From DATFYP01 sp035626235 (GTDB lineage Archaea > Thermoproteota > Nitrososphaeria > Nitrososphaerales > Gagatemarchaeaceae): a stretch of DNA of 40,641 nucleotides. A program made the translations under genes and the position numbers. Position 1 is the stretch's first letter. Every line of letters starts with the position of its first letter. Below the pieces are notes generated by a model. That model searched no databases and had not been told where the DNA came from. It was given only the letters and a program-made list of their open reading frames with translations. Below are positions 1-7,493 of the stretch, piece after piece. The stretch is taken from contig DASPOB010000072.1 in the NCBI GenBank assembly GCA_035626235.1, positions 1 to 40,641 of the forward strand. The letters are read 5' to 3'.

Positions 1-1
1 G

Positions 2-718
2 ACCAGGCCGGACGACGAGATAATGCAAGCGGCATTGGAAAAGGCCTTCCGGGTGTTCAAGAGGAACGGCTTGGAAATGGACTCCGCAGCATTCGCAGAG
101 CGAGATAGGGAGGTTTTCTCCAGGTACGCGGAGATAGAGGCTGCAGAGAAGAGGGACATCCCCGATCTACTGAAGTGCCGGGAACTGGCGGGTCTCGTAC
201 TTGCCAAGCTGCCAGCCATGAAGCGAGCGATGGTGGCCACCGAGGCAAACGCGGCCTTTTGGAACCAGGTCGCCGAGTGTTACAGGCTGCGGACCGGTGC
301 GGTGTCCTCCCTTAGACGGCTGAAAGCAATGGGACGGCTGATGGCCATCATCTCCAACCACCATGATGGAGGTGCGCTGCGAAGGCACCTTGTCGATCTC
401 AAAATCTCCCCATACTTCTCGGGAGTCCTGGCGTCTTCGGAGTTGCATTATCGTAAGCCAGACTCTCGGATCTTCAGACTATGCGCAGCCATGCTCTCCG
501 TAGACCCGAGCGAGTCTGTCTTCGTCGGCGACTCGCCTGTCAACGACATTGTAGGGGCGAAGCGTGCCGGAATGCTGACGATCATGATGCTGAATTCCAG
601 CCAGGCGCCAAACCACGGGGGGTCGACCGCGGCGGAGCCAGACTACGCTGTGTCGGATCTGCGCGAGGTTCCTGAAATCGTGAAGCGAGTGAATCACGCT
701 GCCTCTGTGTGCCCGTGA
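2..718 (+). CDS. HAD-superfamily hydrolase, 5' end outside the window
   Basis: The frame is open to the left edge, so the first ATG at 23 is probably internal and the protein is truncated here. Visible HAD motifs are motif II (AIISN, around residue 112), the motif III lysine (HYRKPDSR) and motif IV (FVGDSPVNDIVGAKRAG), where the two aspartates bind Mg2+. The nucleophile motif DxDxT and the start of the cap must lie upstream of the window. The helical stretch up to about residue 95 fits a C1-type cap, as in phosphoglycolate-phosphatase or haloacid-dehalogenase-like enzymes. Substrate cannot be assigned. The downstream neighbour is convergent, so no operon partner is visible. Confidence 0.85.
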   Translation, partial: TRPDDEIMQAALEKAFRVFKRNGLEMDSAAFAERDREVFSRYAEIEAAEKRDIPDLLKCRELAGLVLAKLPAMKRAMVATEANAAFWNQVAECYRLRTGAVSSLRRLKAMGRLMAIISNHHDGGALRRHLVDLKISPYFSGVLASSELHYRKPDSRIFRLCAAMLSVDPSESVFVGDSPVNDIVGAKRAGMLTIMMLNSSQAPNHGGSTAAEPDYAVSDLREVPEIVKRVNHAASVCP

Positions 719-770
719 TCTGACGAGAAGGCGGTGTCAGTAGGGAACCTGCCTGCTGGGCCCCGGCGGG

Positions 771-1196
771 CTACACTCGCAAGAGCTTGACCATCTTGAT
801 CTTCCTTTCTCGTTCGAATCCCTTTGCCATCTCAGAAATCTGCTTCCCCTCGCCCGCTAGCACGAACACTTCAATGCAGTCCTCCTGCGAGACCCGGCAG
901 TGGATGTGCGTCTTGACTACATCTCCGTAACTGTGCTTCAGCCTGGTTACTGGCTCCTCATCTTCGCTTGCGTGGCCGACCACGACGACGGCATTGGTCT
1001 TCCCGCTCAGGGCGTTCTTGTCCTTGGTGTCCTCGAGAAGCAACCTGATGGCGGCCCGCATGAGTTCCGACCTCCCCGCGAAGCCCACGGACTCCTGAAT
1101 CTCGTCCATCGCCTTCACCATCTGGTCGGGGAGCGAAAGGCTTACGATTGGCACGCCGCTGGGCTTCTTATTAACAAGATAAATGCTTTCCCGCAT
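771..1196 (-). CDS. NikR-like ribbon-helix-helix metal-responsive regulator
   Basis: The N-terminal half (residues 15-57) is a ribbon-helix-helix DNA-binding domain with the strand IVSLSLPDQMV. The C-terminal half resembles the ACT-like nickel-sensing domain of NikR. His89, His98, His100 and Cys108 (numbered from the TTG at 1199) sit at positions comparable to the NikR Ni site, although the His-to-Cys spacing is two residues longer than in E. coli NikR. The gene is divergent from a metal ABC importer with about 50 bp between them, so it most likely represses that importer and itself. The sensed metal (Ni, Zn, Mn or Co) is not determined. ATG 1196 is preferred; TTG 1199 is directly before it. 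A TATA-like box at about 1220-1229 places the transcript start almost at the start codon. Confidence 0.85.
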   Translation of the reverse strand: MRESIYLVNKKPSGVPIVSLSLPDQMVKAMDEIQESVGFAGRSELMRAAIRLLLEDTKDKNALSGKTNAVVVVGHASEDEEPVTRLKHSYGDVVKTHIHCRVSQEDCIEVFVLAGEGKQISEMAKGFERERKIKMVKLLRV

Positions 1197-1199
1197 CAA

Positions 1200-1213
1200 T
1201 TATTAGATATTAA
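1200..1213. promoter_or_regulatory. Imperfect palindrome in the divergent regulator/importer promoter
   Basis: TTATTAGATATTAA matches its reverse complement at 10 of 14 positions. It lies 4 bp before the regulator's ATG and about 33 bp before the importer's first start codon. A TATA-like TTGATAAAG at 1222-1230 lies just inside. The location fits an operator for the adjacent NikR-like protein controlling both genes. The binding assignment is inference. Confidence 0.4.
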
Positions 1214-1246
1214 CAGGTTGCTTGATAAAGGGGGCCACGCTCCCGT

Positions 1247-2197
1247 GTGCGAATGAATCGGCGCTTGGTGGTCATGCTGGCTTTGGCGCTGGTGTTGTTC
1301 CTATCTGCGGCCGCCTATCTCTGGTACTCATCTTCGAACGGTACGGCGCGGACTAGTCCAGGTCCTGTTGGCGCGATTCAGGTTGTTGCGGCAGAGAACT
1401 TCTGGGGGAGCTTGGCCTCACAGGTTGGGGGAACGCGCGTCCACGTGTTGAGCATAGTCAGCGATCCGAACGCGGACCCCCACGAATACGAGAGCAACGC
1501 GGCAGATGCCCGGGCCATGGCCAACGCCAGCCTGGTGATTGTCAACGGCGCGGGTTACGATACTTGGGCGCTTTCACTGGTAGCGGCGGATAACAACCCG
1601 CAGCAGACCATCCTGAACGTGCAGGAACTGATAGGGCAGCAGGTCGGGGCGAACCCTCATTTCTGGTACAGCCCCTACTATGTCAACGACACGGTGGCGG
1701 CAATCTACAAAGACCTGGTCAAGATTGACCCCACCGACGCCGCGTACTTTCGCCAGCAGTATGCCAGCCTGAATTCCTCGCTCTGGCAGTCGTACATGAG
1801 CGAGGAGGTCTACATCAGAAATCACTACTCGGGGGTCCCGGTCGCGTCCACAGAGAGCATCTTCGTCTACATGGCGAACGCCACCGGTTTGAACGTCATC
1901 TCACCCCCATCCTTCATGGACGCCGTGGCTGAAGGGAACGACCCTCCCGCGCAGAGCGTTGCCCAGTTCGAGAACCTCCTGGCGGGAGGGAACTCGAGCG
2001 TTCGGGTCCTCGTATACAACGAGCAGACCGTGACACCGCTCACGCAGAGCATCAAGGCGCTGGCTGCCCAGGACCAGATCCCCGTGATTGGCGTCACGGA
2101 AACCATACAGCCGCCCAACTACACCTTCCAAGCTTGGATGCAGGGCGAAGTAGCAAGCCTCACCAACGCACTTAACGCACAGCAGCTGGGACAATAG
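1247..2197 (+). CDS. Metal-binding lipoprotein-like subunit of a ZnuABC/PsaABC-type importer
   Basis: Cluster A-I solute-binding protein that captures a divalent metal outside the cell and delivers it to the permease encoded two genes downstream. Residues 7-27 form an N-terminal membrane anchor or signal peptide. Likely metal ligands are His79 (DPHEYE), His138 (NPHFWYSP), Glu203 (STESIF) and Glu285 (VTETIQ). A His-His-Glu-acid set resembles Mn/Fe-type PsaA rather than classical ZnuA, which uses a third His. The loop between ligands one and two has no His-rich zinc chaperone segment. GTG at 1247 and ATG at 1253 are both possible; ATG 1253 fits a leaderless start from the TATA-like box at 1222-1230. 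First gene of a three-gene operon. Confidence 0.9.
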   Translation: MRMNRRLVVMLALALVLFLSAAAYLWYSSSNGTARTSPGPVGAIQVVAAENFWGSLASQVGGTRVHVLSIVSDPNADPHEYESNAADARAMANASLVIVNGAGYDTWALSLVAADNNPQQTILNVQELIGQQVGANPHFWYSPYYVNDTVAAIYKDLVKIDPTDAAYFRQQYASLNSSLWQSYMSEEVYIRNHYSGVPVASTESIFVYMANATGLNVISPPSFMDAVAEGNDPPAQSVAQFENLLAGGNSSVRVLVYNEQTVTPLTQSIKALAAQDQIPVIGVTETIQPPNYTFQAWMQGEVASLTNALNAQQLGQ

Positions 2198-2200
2198 CGG

Positions 2201-3025
2201 ATGGAGGCCACCGGAGCGCAGCCTGCCTCTCGCGAAGGCGGTTCGACGATTGCGGTTTCAGAGGACATGTCGGCGGGCTACTCGGGAAAGGCGGTGTGGA
2301 AGGATGCGAATTTCGAAATCAGAAAGGGGGAGTTCGTGGCTGTCATCGGGCCCAACGGGGCGGGGAAGACGACGCTGTTCCGCCTCCTGCTCGGTCTACA
2401 GCGTCCGCTGGCGGGGAGAATCAGCGTGTTCGGCGCCGAACCCAAGAGGGGGAGTTCCCGGATTGGATATGTCCCCCAGCAACACACCATAGACGACGAG
2501 TCGCACATAGAGTCCCTGGAGCTGGTCCGTCTTGGGTCCTCTGGCAAGAAGTGGGGATTCAACCTCTTCTCCCACGACGACACCAAGGCCGCATTCTCTG
2601 CGCTGGAAAGCGTGAGGGCCACCGACCTGGCCCACCGGCCCCTCGCCGAACTCTCCGGAGGCGAGCTTCAGAGGATATTCCTCGCCGAGGCGCTGGTAAG
2701 CGAGCCCGACCTCCTGCTGCTCGACGAGCCCCTCTCGAACCTCGACATCAAGCGCGAAGGAGACCTCCTGTGGCTGATCAACAACATTGTAAGGTCCCGC
2801 AGTGTCGCAGCGCTTTTGATAGCCCACAACATCAACCCGCTCCTTCCGTACCTGGACAAGGTGATCTACATCGCGAACGGCAAGGTGGCCAGCGGGAAGC
2901 CTGACGAGGTGCTCACGTCGGAAGGACTGAGCGCCCTGTACAACACCCACGTCGAGGTGCTGCGGGATTCGAGGGGTAACCTCGCCATAGTGGGCATCGA
3001 GGGGCACCACGGGGACGTGGAATAG
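2201..3025 (+). CDS. ATPase of the metal ABC importer (ZnuC/PsaB-like)
   Basis: Cytoplasmic ATP-binding subunit powering metal uptake. It has Walker A (GPNGAGKTT, near residue 50), a Q-loop glutamine (YVPQQH), the signature LSGGELQR, Walker B (LLLLDEPLSNLD) and the H-loop (LIAHNIN). Length is 274 residues, normal for the family. It starts 3 bp after the stop of the binding-protein gene and ends 1 bp before the permease start, so the three genes are almost certainly co-transcribed. Confidence 0.93.
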   Translation: MEATGAQPASREGGSTIAVSEDMSAGYSGKAVWKDANFEIRKGEFVAVIGPNGAGKTTLFRLLLGLQRPLAGRISVFGAEPKRGSSRIGYVPQQHTIDDESHIESLELVRLGSSGKKWGFNLFSHDDTKAAFSALESVRATDLAHRPLAELSGGELQRIFLAEALVSEPDLLLLDEPLSNLDIKREGDLLWLINNIVRSRSVAALLIAHNINPLLPYLDKVIYIANGKVASGKPDEVLTSEGLSALYNTHVEVLRDSRGNLAIVGIEGHHGDVE

Positions 3026-3026
3026 A

Positions 3027-3956
3027 GTGGCCTTCAGTCCGAACCTAATCGCGGACATGCAGCAGGTGTGGCACTACCAATTCATGCAGCATGCATTCGA
3101 AGCAGGGACGGTGGTCGCGGTCGTGGCGGGTATAATGGGATACTTCGTCGTCCTGAGGCGTTCGACATTCGTCGCTCACGCCTTCTCCGAAATCGGTTTC
3201 GCTGGGGCCGCAGGGGCGATTCTCGTCTCCGTCCCGGCGATTGTCGGCATGCTCCTCGGCTCGAGCGTCGGAGGCACCGGCATAGCCCTGCTCAGCCGCC
3301 GGTCCTCGCACCGGGACCTCTACATCGGAATCGTCCTTGCGTTCTCGTTGGGCCTCGGCCTGCTTTTCATAAGCCTCTACACCGGCTACGCCACTGAAGC
3401 TTACTCGATCCTTTTCGGGGAAATCCTCGGGATCTCCTCCAACGATGTCCTGCTGACCCTCGCCCTGTCGGTTGCGGTTCTCATCGGCGTCGGCCTGATC
3501 TACAGGCCTCTCCTCTTCTCATCGCTTGACGAGAAGGTCGCCGAGGCGAAGGGCCTTCCCATGACTTTTATCGAAATCGCCTTCCTGCTGCTCGTCGCCG
3601 TCGCCGTGTCGGTTTCAATCCAGGTGACAGGCGTCCTGCTGATCTTCTCCCTTATGGTTACACCGGCAGCGACCGCTCAGCATCTGGCCAGTCGACCGCG
3701 GCGGGTAATCGTCCTCTCAGCAATCATTGCCCTGGCGGCGACCTGGACGGGCCTCTTTGTGGCTTTCTACGAGCCGTACCCCGTGAGCTTCTTCGTCACT
3801 GCCATCGTCTTCTCACTATACCTCATAGTTAGGGTGTTCCACCGCAAGATTGTGGGCCCGGAGGAATCGCAGGGTAAGCGGACAGGGGAGCGGCCGAGGA
3901 TTCATGTCGGGACGGTCGCCCACGAAGCGAGCAGGGTCGAACCCGCTCCAGGCTGA
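3027..3956 (+). CDS. Permease of the metal ABC importer (ZnuB/PsaC-like)
   Basis: Integral membrane subunit of the ABC-3 family with about eight predicted helices. The family hallmark LRRSTFVAHAFSEIGFAG occurs around residues 43-60, and the later helix VTGVLLIFSLMVTPAATAQ carries the conserved proline-containing core. It starts with GTG one base after the ATPase stop, indicating translational coupling. The last 35 residues are hydrophilic and not conserved in the family. Together with the two upstream genes it makes a complete importer, probably under the NikR-like regulator. Confidence 0.92.
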   Translation: MAFSPNLIADMQQVWHYQFMQHAFEAGTVVAVVAGIMGYFVVLRRSTFVAHAFSEIGFAGAAGAILVSVPAIVGMLLGSSVGGTGIALLSRRSSHRDLYIGIVLAFSLGLGLLFISLYTGYATEAYSILFGEILGISSNDVLLTLALSVAVLIGVGLIYRPLLFSSLDEKVAEAKGLPMTFIEIAFLLLVAVAVSVSIQVTGVLLIFSLMVTPAATAQHLASRPRRVIVLSAIIALAATWTGLFVAFYEPYPVSFFVTAIVFSLYLIVRVFHRKIVGPEESQGKRTGERPRIHVGTVAHEASRVEPAPG

Positions 3957-4288
3957 AGCGGCGGAGCTCACCCAAAGGCCTCGTCCTGGACTGATTCAGG
4001 ATCGGAGGGAATGGGACTTCAGAGTAATGAGCCCTCGGGATTCGAGGCGTCTCGTCACTGGTGGTGATGCGAGTCCGCTGAGAGAGGGGCTTCCTCTCCA
4101 AAGGCTTCCGACTTCGTGCTCTGATCGGGCCTAACCAGCTGACGCTCGACTCCGAGACCCGGACAGGTTTCACGGGGACGCAGGAGTGTCAAGGACAGGA
4201 ACGACCTTGGGGCCTTCCTGACTCACGGCTGTCCGAGCCCAAGATGTATACACGATCGGCTGTTCTGTTGGCGCAGGAAAGCGACTTC
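3957..4288. other. Intergenic stretch with no supported gene
   Basis: This 332-bp interval separates the importer operon from a convergently transcribed secreted-protein gene. An open frame crosses it, but it overlaps the 3' end of the permease gene in another frame and shows no protein-like composition. I see no tRNA-like fold and no convincing C/D-box pair. Confidence 0.5.
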
Positions 4289-5179
4289 TTATGGGACTGT
4301 GAAGGCTGTTATCTGGACTTTGAAGGCGAAAGGCGTCGTCGCCCCGTTCACGGTTGTCGAGCCTGCGATGTCCACGTAGGTCGGCAGTTCGGAACTCGAC
4401 CCGCTTGGTATCCCCTCGGACAGGTTGTACGCCGTGAGCGTGGTGGTTTCTCCGCTGCAGCGCTGAATGGTCTCTGGTAGCGAATTCGCGACGTAGTTCA
4501 TCACTGTGAACGTGCTGGTTCCAATCGTTACGGTCGAGGTTCCGTTGGAGTGGAAGAGGTTGGAGTACGTAGACTGGTCCTGAACAAATCCCAGGACAGA
4601 AGCAACATCAGCGAAGTACTCCTGGACTTCGCTGCTAGCCTGCGCACCTGTAATATTTCCCTTGGGGCTACTTATGGCCAAGGTCGTCCCGTTCTTGAGA
4701 AGCCACGCCGTGAACTGGTGGGTCTTGTTGGCGACGTACTGCATGTTCACGGTGTAAGTCGTTGAGGTCACTGCCGCTACCGTGTAAGTAAAGCTGAACG
4801 TCCGACTCTTGGTCATGGTGCTGGTGTTTCCAGAAAAACTCAAGGTCATGGATGGATAGGCATTCAGTTGCGGGACCAGTGCCAGAATGGTCGAGACCGA
4901 AGAGTTGGTCGTAGCCAAGGGACACGTTGCCGTGGACGTCGGAGTCGTGGAGCTTGACAATGAGGTGACCGTTGCACTGGCAGTCGAGGGAGGAGTCGTC
5001 GCAGGCGGTGAGGTCGACTCAAGCGTGCTCGAAAATGAGGCCGACGTCGTATTCGGCGCTGTAGTCACACCGGACGACGGAGCTGAGGTCAGGTAATACG
5101 CCCCGACCGCCACGACCACTATCACCACCAGGACAGCAACGATGACCACACGACTAATGGCGCTCCTCTTGAGCTTCAA
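4289..5179 (-). CDS. Secreted or membrane-anchored Ser/Thr-rich protein, unknown function
   Basis: 296 residues starting at TTG. Residues 10-30 form one hydrophobic helix (signal anchor), followed by about 60 residues almost entirely Ser, Thr, Ala and Pro, typical of a glycosylated extracellular stalk. The C-terminal 200 residues are beta-rich with many Thr/Ser/Val and two cysteines that could form a disulfide (CPLATT near the start, IQRCSG near the end). No known domain is recognised. A GGAGG ribosome-binding site lies about 13 nt upstream of the TTG, and a strong palindrome overlaps the expected promoter. Confidence 0.75.
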   Translation of the reverse strand: MKLKRSAISRVVIVAVLVVIVVVAVGAYYLTSAPSSGVTTAPNTTSASFSSTLESTSPPATTPPSTASATVTSLSSSTTPTSTATCPLATTNSSVSTILALVPQLNAYPSMTLSFSGNTSTMTKSRTFSFTYTVAAVTSTTYTVNMQYVANKTHQFTAWLLKNGTTLAISSPKGNITGAQASSEVQEYFADVASVLGFVQDQSTYSNLFHSNGTSTVTIGTSTFTVMNYVANSLPETIQRCSGETTTLTAYNLSEGIPSGSSSELPTYVDIAGSTTVNGATTPFAFKVQITAFTVP

Positions 5180-5205
5180 AGGCGTACGGGCCTCCTGGGC
5201 AAGGT

Positions 5206-5225
5206 ATTAGGCAATATTCCCTAAT
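5206..5225 (-). promoter_or_regulatory. 20-bp palindrome overlapping the secreted-protein promoter
   Basis: ATTAGG-N8-CCTAAT with an AATATT core; only two positions break perfect dyad symmetry. It sits 27-46 bp upstream of the TTG start at 5179, where the TATA box is expected, so it could serve as both promoter core and repressor operator. No regulator gene is adjacent. Confidence 0.4.
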
Positions 5226-5361
5226 CACCTGCTCGGCGTTGATCACGTCGCAGTCGCCTGTCCCTTGGTCTCCGCGACGAAATCTGCGTTAGTGCTTGCT
5301 ACGCCTGCTCCAGGCGCAGGTCCTTAGGATGGTCTTGAGACCTAGGGTACGCAGATTGGAC

Positions 5362-5452
5362 GGCCCTGGGAGGGATTTGAACCCTCGATCGAGAGGTGTC
5401 CGCACCTGCGTTCCACAGCCTCCTATGCTAACCAAGCTGCACCACCAGGGCC
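5362..5452 (-). tRNA. tRNA-His (GTG) with a 15-nt intron after position 37
   Basis: On the minus strand the acceptor GCCCTGG pairs with CCAGGGC, preceded by an encoded G-1 and followed by C73, the histidine identity pair. D-stem GTGC/GCAT, anticodon stem GGAGG/CCTCT, T-arm GAGGG-TTCAAAT-CCCTC and a 5-nt variable loop all form. The anticodon loop is CTGTGG, then intron AACGCAGGTGCGGAC, then A38, giving anticodon GTG. The canonical 37/38 intron position is the usual archaeal one. CCA is not encoded. A TATA-like TTTAAGAA lies about 35-40 bp upstream. Confidence 0.9.
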
Positions 5453-5506
5453 ACCGAGTGCGGCTGACCGCCCGCCTGCCCAGTCTTCTTAAAGCGTTTT
5501 CAGATT

Positions 5507-5974
5507 TCAGTGCAGCGCCCGCTTGATTTCGTCAAAGTCGGGGAGCGTCCCGGGGTTCGGGGCCACCCACTTGTAACGAACCGTTCCCTCCCCGTCCACG
5601 ACGAAGATGGCCCTGTTGGCGGAGACGTACCCGTCCACTCCGCCGAGGTTTTTCCACACCACGCCATATTTCTCCACAACTTCCCTCTTGAAGTCGCAGA
5701 GCAGGGGGAAGGTAAGGCCGTTCTTCTCCGCGAACGCCTTCTGGGCGAAGGGCGCGTCCACCGATATTCCCACGACGCTCCCCTTCAGGCTCTCCAGGTC
5801 CTGAAGCATGTCCCTGAATGTGCACATCTCTTGAGTGCATACGCCCGTGAATGCTCCGGGGAAGAAGGCCAGGACTGTCCTCCGCCCCTTCATGAGGAAT
5901 TCCGCGAGGGTCCGCGCCTTCTTATCCGCGTCGTACAGTGTGAAATTTGGAGCCTTTTGTCCGACTTCGGTCAA
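5507..5974 (-). CDS. Peroxiredoxin (AhpC/TSA family)
   Basis: A 155-residue thioredoxin-fold peroxidase that reduces hydrogen peroxide or organic peroxides. The active-site motif FFPGAFTGVCTQEMC has the peroxidatic Cys46 with conserved Pro and Thr, and a second cysteine at 51, five residues on. A third cysteine is near residue 92 (FPLLCDF). Cys51 or Cys92 could act as an intramolecular resolving residue, so a 1-Cys or atypical 2-Cys mechanism cannot be separated by eye. Translation starts at TTG 5974, about 28 nt from the TATA box at 5999-6008, which suggests a leaderless mRNA. Divergent from the sulfur-carrier enzyme gene. Confidence 0.92.
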   Translation of the reverse strand: MTEVGQKAPNFTLYDADKKARTLAEFLMKGRRTVLAFFPGAFTGVCTQEMCTFRDMLQDLESLKGSVVGISVDAPFAQKAFAEKNGLTFPLLCDFKREVVEKYGVVWKNLGGVDGYVSANRAIFVVDGEGTVRYKWVAPNPGTLPDFDEIKRALH

Positions 5975-5998
5975 GCTGAGACAGGTCCTCGGAGGGTG

Positions 5999-6008
5999 TT
6001 ATAAAATT
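5999..6008. promoter_or_regulatory. TATA box between peroxiredoxin and MoeB/ThiF genes
   Basis: TTATAAAATT is the only AT-rich block in the divergent intergenic region. On the minus strand it lies the right distance (about 28 nt) from the peroxiredoxin start. On the plus strand it would leave a leader of about 40 nt containing a GAGGAG ribosome-binding site before the GTG at 6068. Confidence 0.5.
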
Positions 6009-6067
6009 CCAGCGCCGGACAGGGCCCAAGGAGCCCTGCAGCCACCGAATCTTTCAAGAGGAGCCAC

Positions 6068-7252
6068 GTGCCCCAGGGGGTCAGCAAGTTGCCCCCGAAC
6101 AGTCCCATGCTCAGGAGGCTCCCCGGTTTGTCTCCGGAGGAGATGGCCCGCTACCAGCGGCAAATGGTGCTTCCCGAGGTGGGCGTCGCCGGACAGCGTC
6201 GGCTGAAGTCGTCCTCGGTCCTCATCGTTGGGGTCGGGGGCTTGGGGACCCCCGCCGCGACATACCTGGCGGCTGCTGGCGTCGGCAGGATAGGGCTGGT
6301 GGACGGCGACACCGTCGAGAGGTCGAACCTTCAAAGGCAAGTCCTCTTTGCGGAGTCCCACGTCGGGCGCCTGAAGGCCGATGTCGTCAAGGCCCGGCTG
6401 TCCGAAGTCAACCCGAACATAGACGCAGTCTCCTTACCAAGAAGGCTCGACTCCACAAACGCCCTGAAGATCATCCGCGGGTTCGACGTCGTGGTCGACG
6501 CGACTGACAACCTTCCGAGTCGCTACCTGATCAGCGACGCCTGCCTCCTAGCAGGAAAGCTTGATGTGTATGCCAGCGCGGCCAGGTTCGACGGGCAGGC
6601 ATCCGTCTTCTGCGCGCCCGACGGCCCCTGCTACAGGTGCCTGCACCCTCGACCTCCGCCCCCTGAAAGCGTTGAATCGTGCGAGGAGGCGGGAGTGCTC
6701 GGCGTGGTCCCGGGGTTGATGGGGCTCGTGCAGGCTGCTCAGGCAATCAACATTCTTCTTGGAACAGGATCTTCTCTCGTTGGGCGGCTCCTTGTGTTCA
6801 GCAGCCAAAGCTCCACATTCGAGGAACTGCGAATCAGGAAGAATCCGAGCTGTCCGGCGTGCGGGCAAGACCCCACCGTGAAACGGCTCGTCGACTACGA
6901 TGAGTTCTGCGGCACGAAGGCGGCGGCCGGCAGGGCGTTCGACATCGAGCCGCTCGAACTCGAGGCTTCTATCAACCGGGGAGAAAGGCCGATTCTCCTC
7001 GATGTCAGGGAGGCGGATGAGTACGATATATGCCATCTTAAGGGCGCCAGACTCATTCCACTCGCGCAGATTCCCCAGAGGTTGAACGAGCTCGACCCTG
7101 ACCAGGCCATCGTAGTCTATTGCCACTACGGCGTCAGGAGCGTCAAGGCTACCGAACTCCTCAGGAATGCTGGCTATCGGAGGGCGGCGAACCTGAAGGG
7201 AGGGATTGAGGCCTGGCGCCAGCAGGTAGACCCCGAAATCCCCGAATACTGA
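6068..7252 (+). CDS. E1-like MoeB/ThiF adenylyltransferase fused to rhodanese
   Basis: Activates the C-terminal Gly-Gly of ubiquitin-like sulfur carriers by adenylation and probably hands over sulfur for molybdopterin, thiamine or tRNA thiolation; archaeal UbaA and eukaryotic MOCS3/Uba4 are the comparators. Residues about 25-270 form the E1-like domain, with the nucleotide-binding GVGGLGTPAATYLAAAG, a DATDN motif and two CxxC zinc pairs (CYRC and CPAC). Residues about 290-394 form a rhodanese domain with active-site loop CHYGVR. At 394 residues the domain order matches MOCS3; UbaA of haloarchaea lacks the rhodanese. GTG start is preceded by GAGGAG. No carrier-protein gene is in the window. 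Confidence 0.92.
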   Translation: MPQGVSKLPPNSPMLRRLPGLSPEEMARYQRQMVLPEVGVAGQRRLKSSSVLIVGVGGLGTPAATYLAAAGVGRIGLVDGDTVERSNLQRQVLFAESHVGRLKADVVKARLSEVNPNIDAVSLPRRLDSTNALKIIRGFDVVVDATDNLPSRYLISDACLLAGKLDVYASAARFDGQASVFCAPDGPCYRCLHPRPPPPESVESCEEAGVLGVVPGLMGLVQAAQAINILLGTGSSLVGRLLVFSSQSSTFEELRIRKNPSCPACGQDPTVKRLVDYDEFCGTKAAAGRAFDIEPLELEASINRGERPILLDVREADEYDICHLKGARLIPLAQIPQRLNELDPDQAIVVYCHYGVRSVKATELLRNAGYRRAANLKGGIEAWRQQVDPEIPEY

Positions 7253-7427
7253 CACCTGCTCATCTGTCCCCGGGCGCCGCTGGATGGTTCTCGCCTCGGC
7301 GCTTGAATCCCGGCGCGCTCGCTGGGTGTCCCAGCATCCGCCCGCGACGGCCTTCTTCAACTGGAGGGCAACGGCATTCGGTGCAGCTGCGGAACCCGTC
7401 CTATGCAGTGCGACCAAGCCGTGCAGA

Positions 7428-7474
7428 GATTCTCTAAGGATTCGGGAGTAATTCTGGAAATCCACTAAATAGCC
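7428..7474 (+). promoter_or_regulatory. Phased-repeat promoter element, copy A (HtrA gene)
   Basis: Starts with GATTC, N6, GATTC, N6, AATTC: three repeats at exactly 11-bp spacing. This is followed by GGAAATC and the TATA-like CTAAATAGCC. The TATA centre is about 26 nt from the GTG at 7494, so the transcript is predicted leaderless. The same layout recurs at 9705-9750, 2.3 kb downstream. Confidence 0.65.
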
Positions 7475-7493
7475 GAAGCTGTTCGGAGCAACC

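Noticed and set aside
4030..4110. Possible C/D-box RNA (GTGATG followed by CTGA) in the 3957-4288 gap
   Set aside because: C-like and D-like boxes are too close for a guide region, and no second C'/D' pair is present.
6548..7465. 305-codon minus-strand frame across the MoeB/ThiF-rhodanese gene
   Set aside because: Antisense shadow of a well-supported gene; no recognisable domain.
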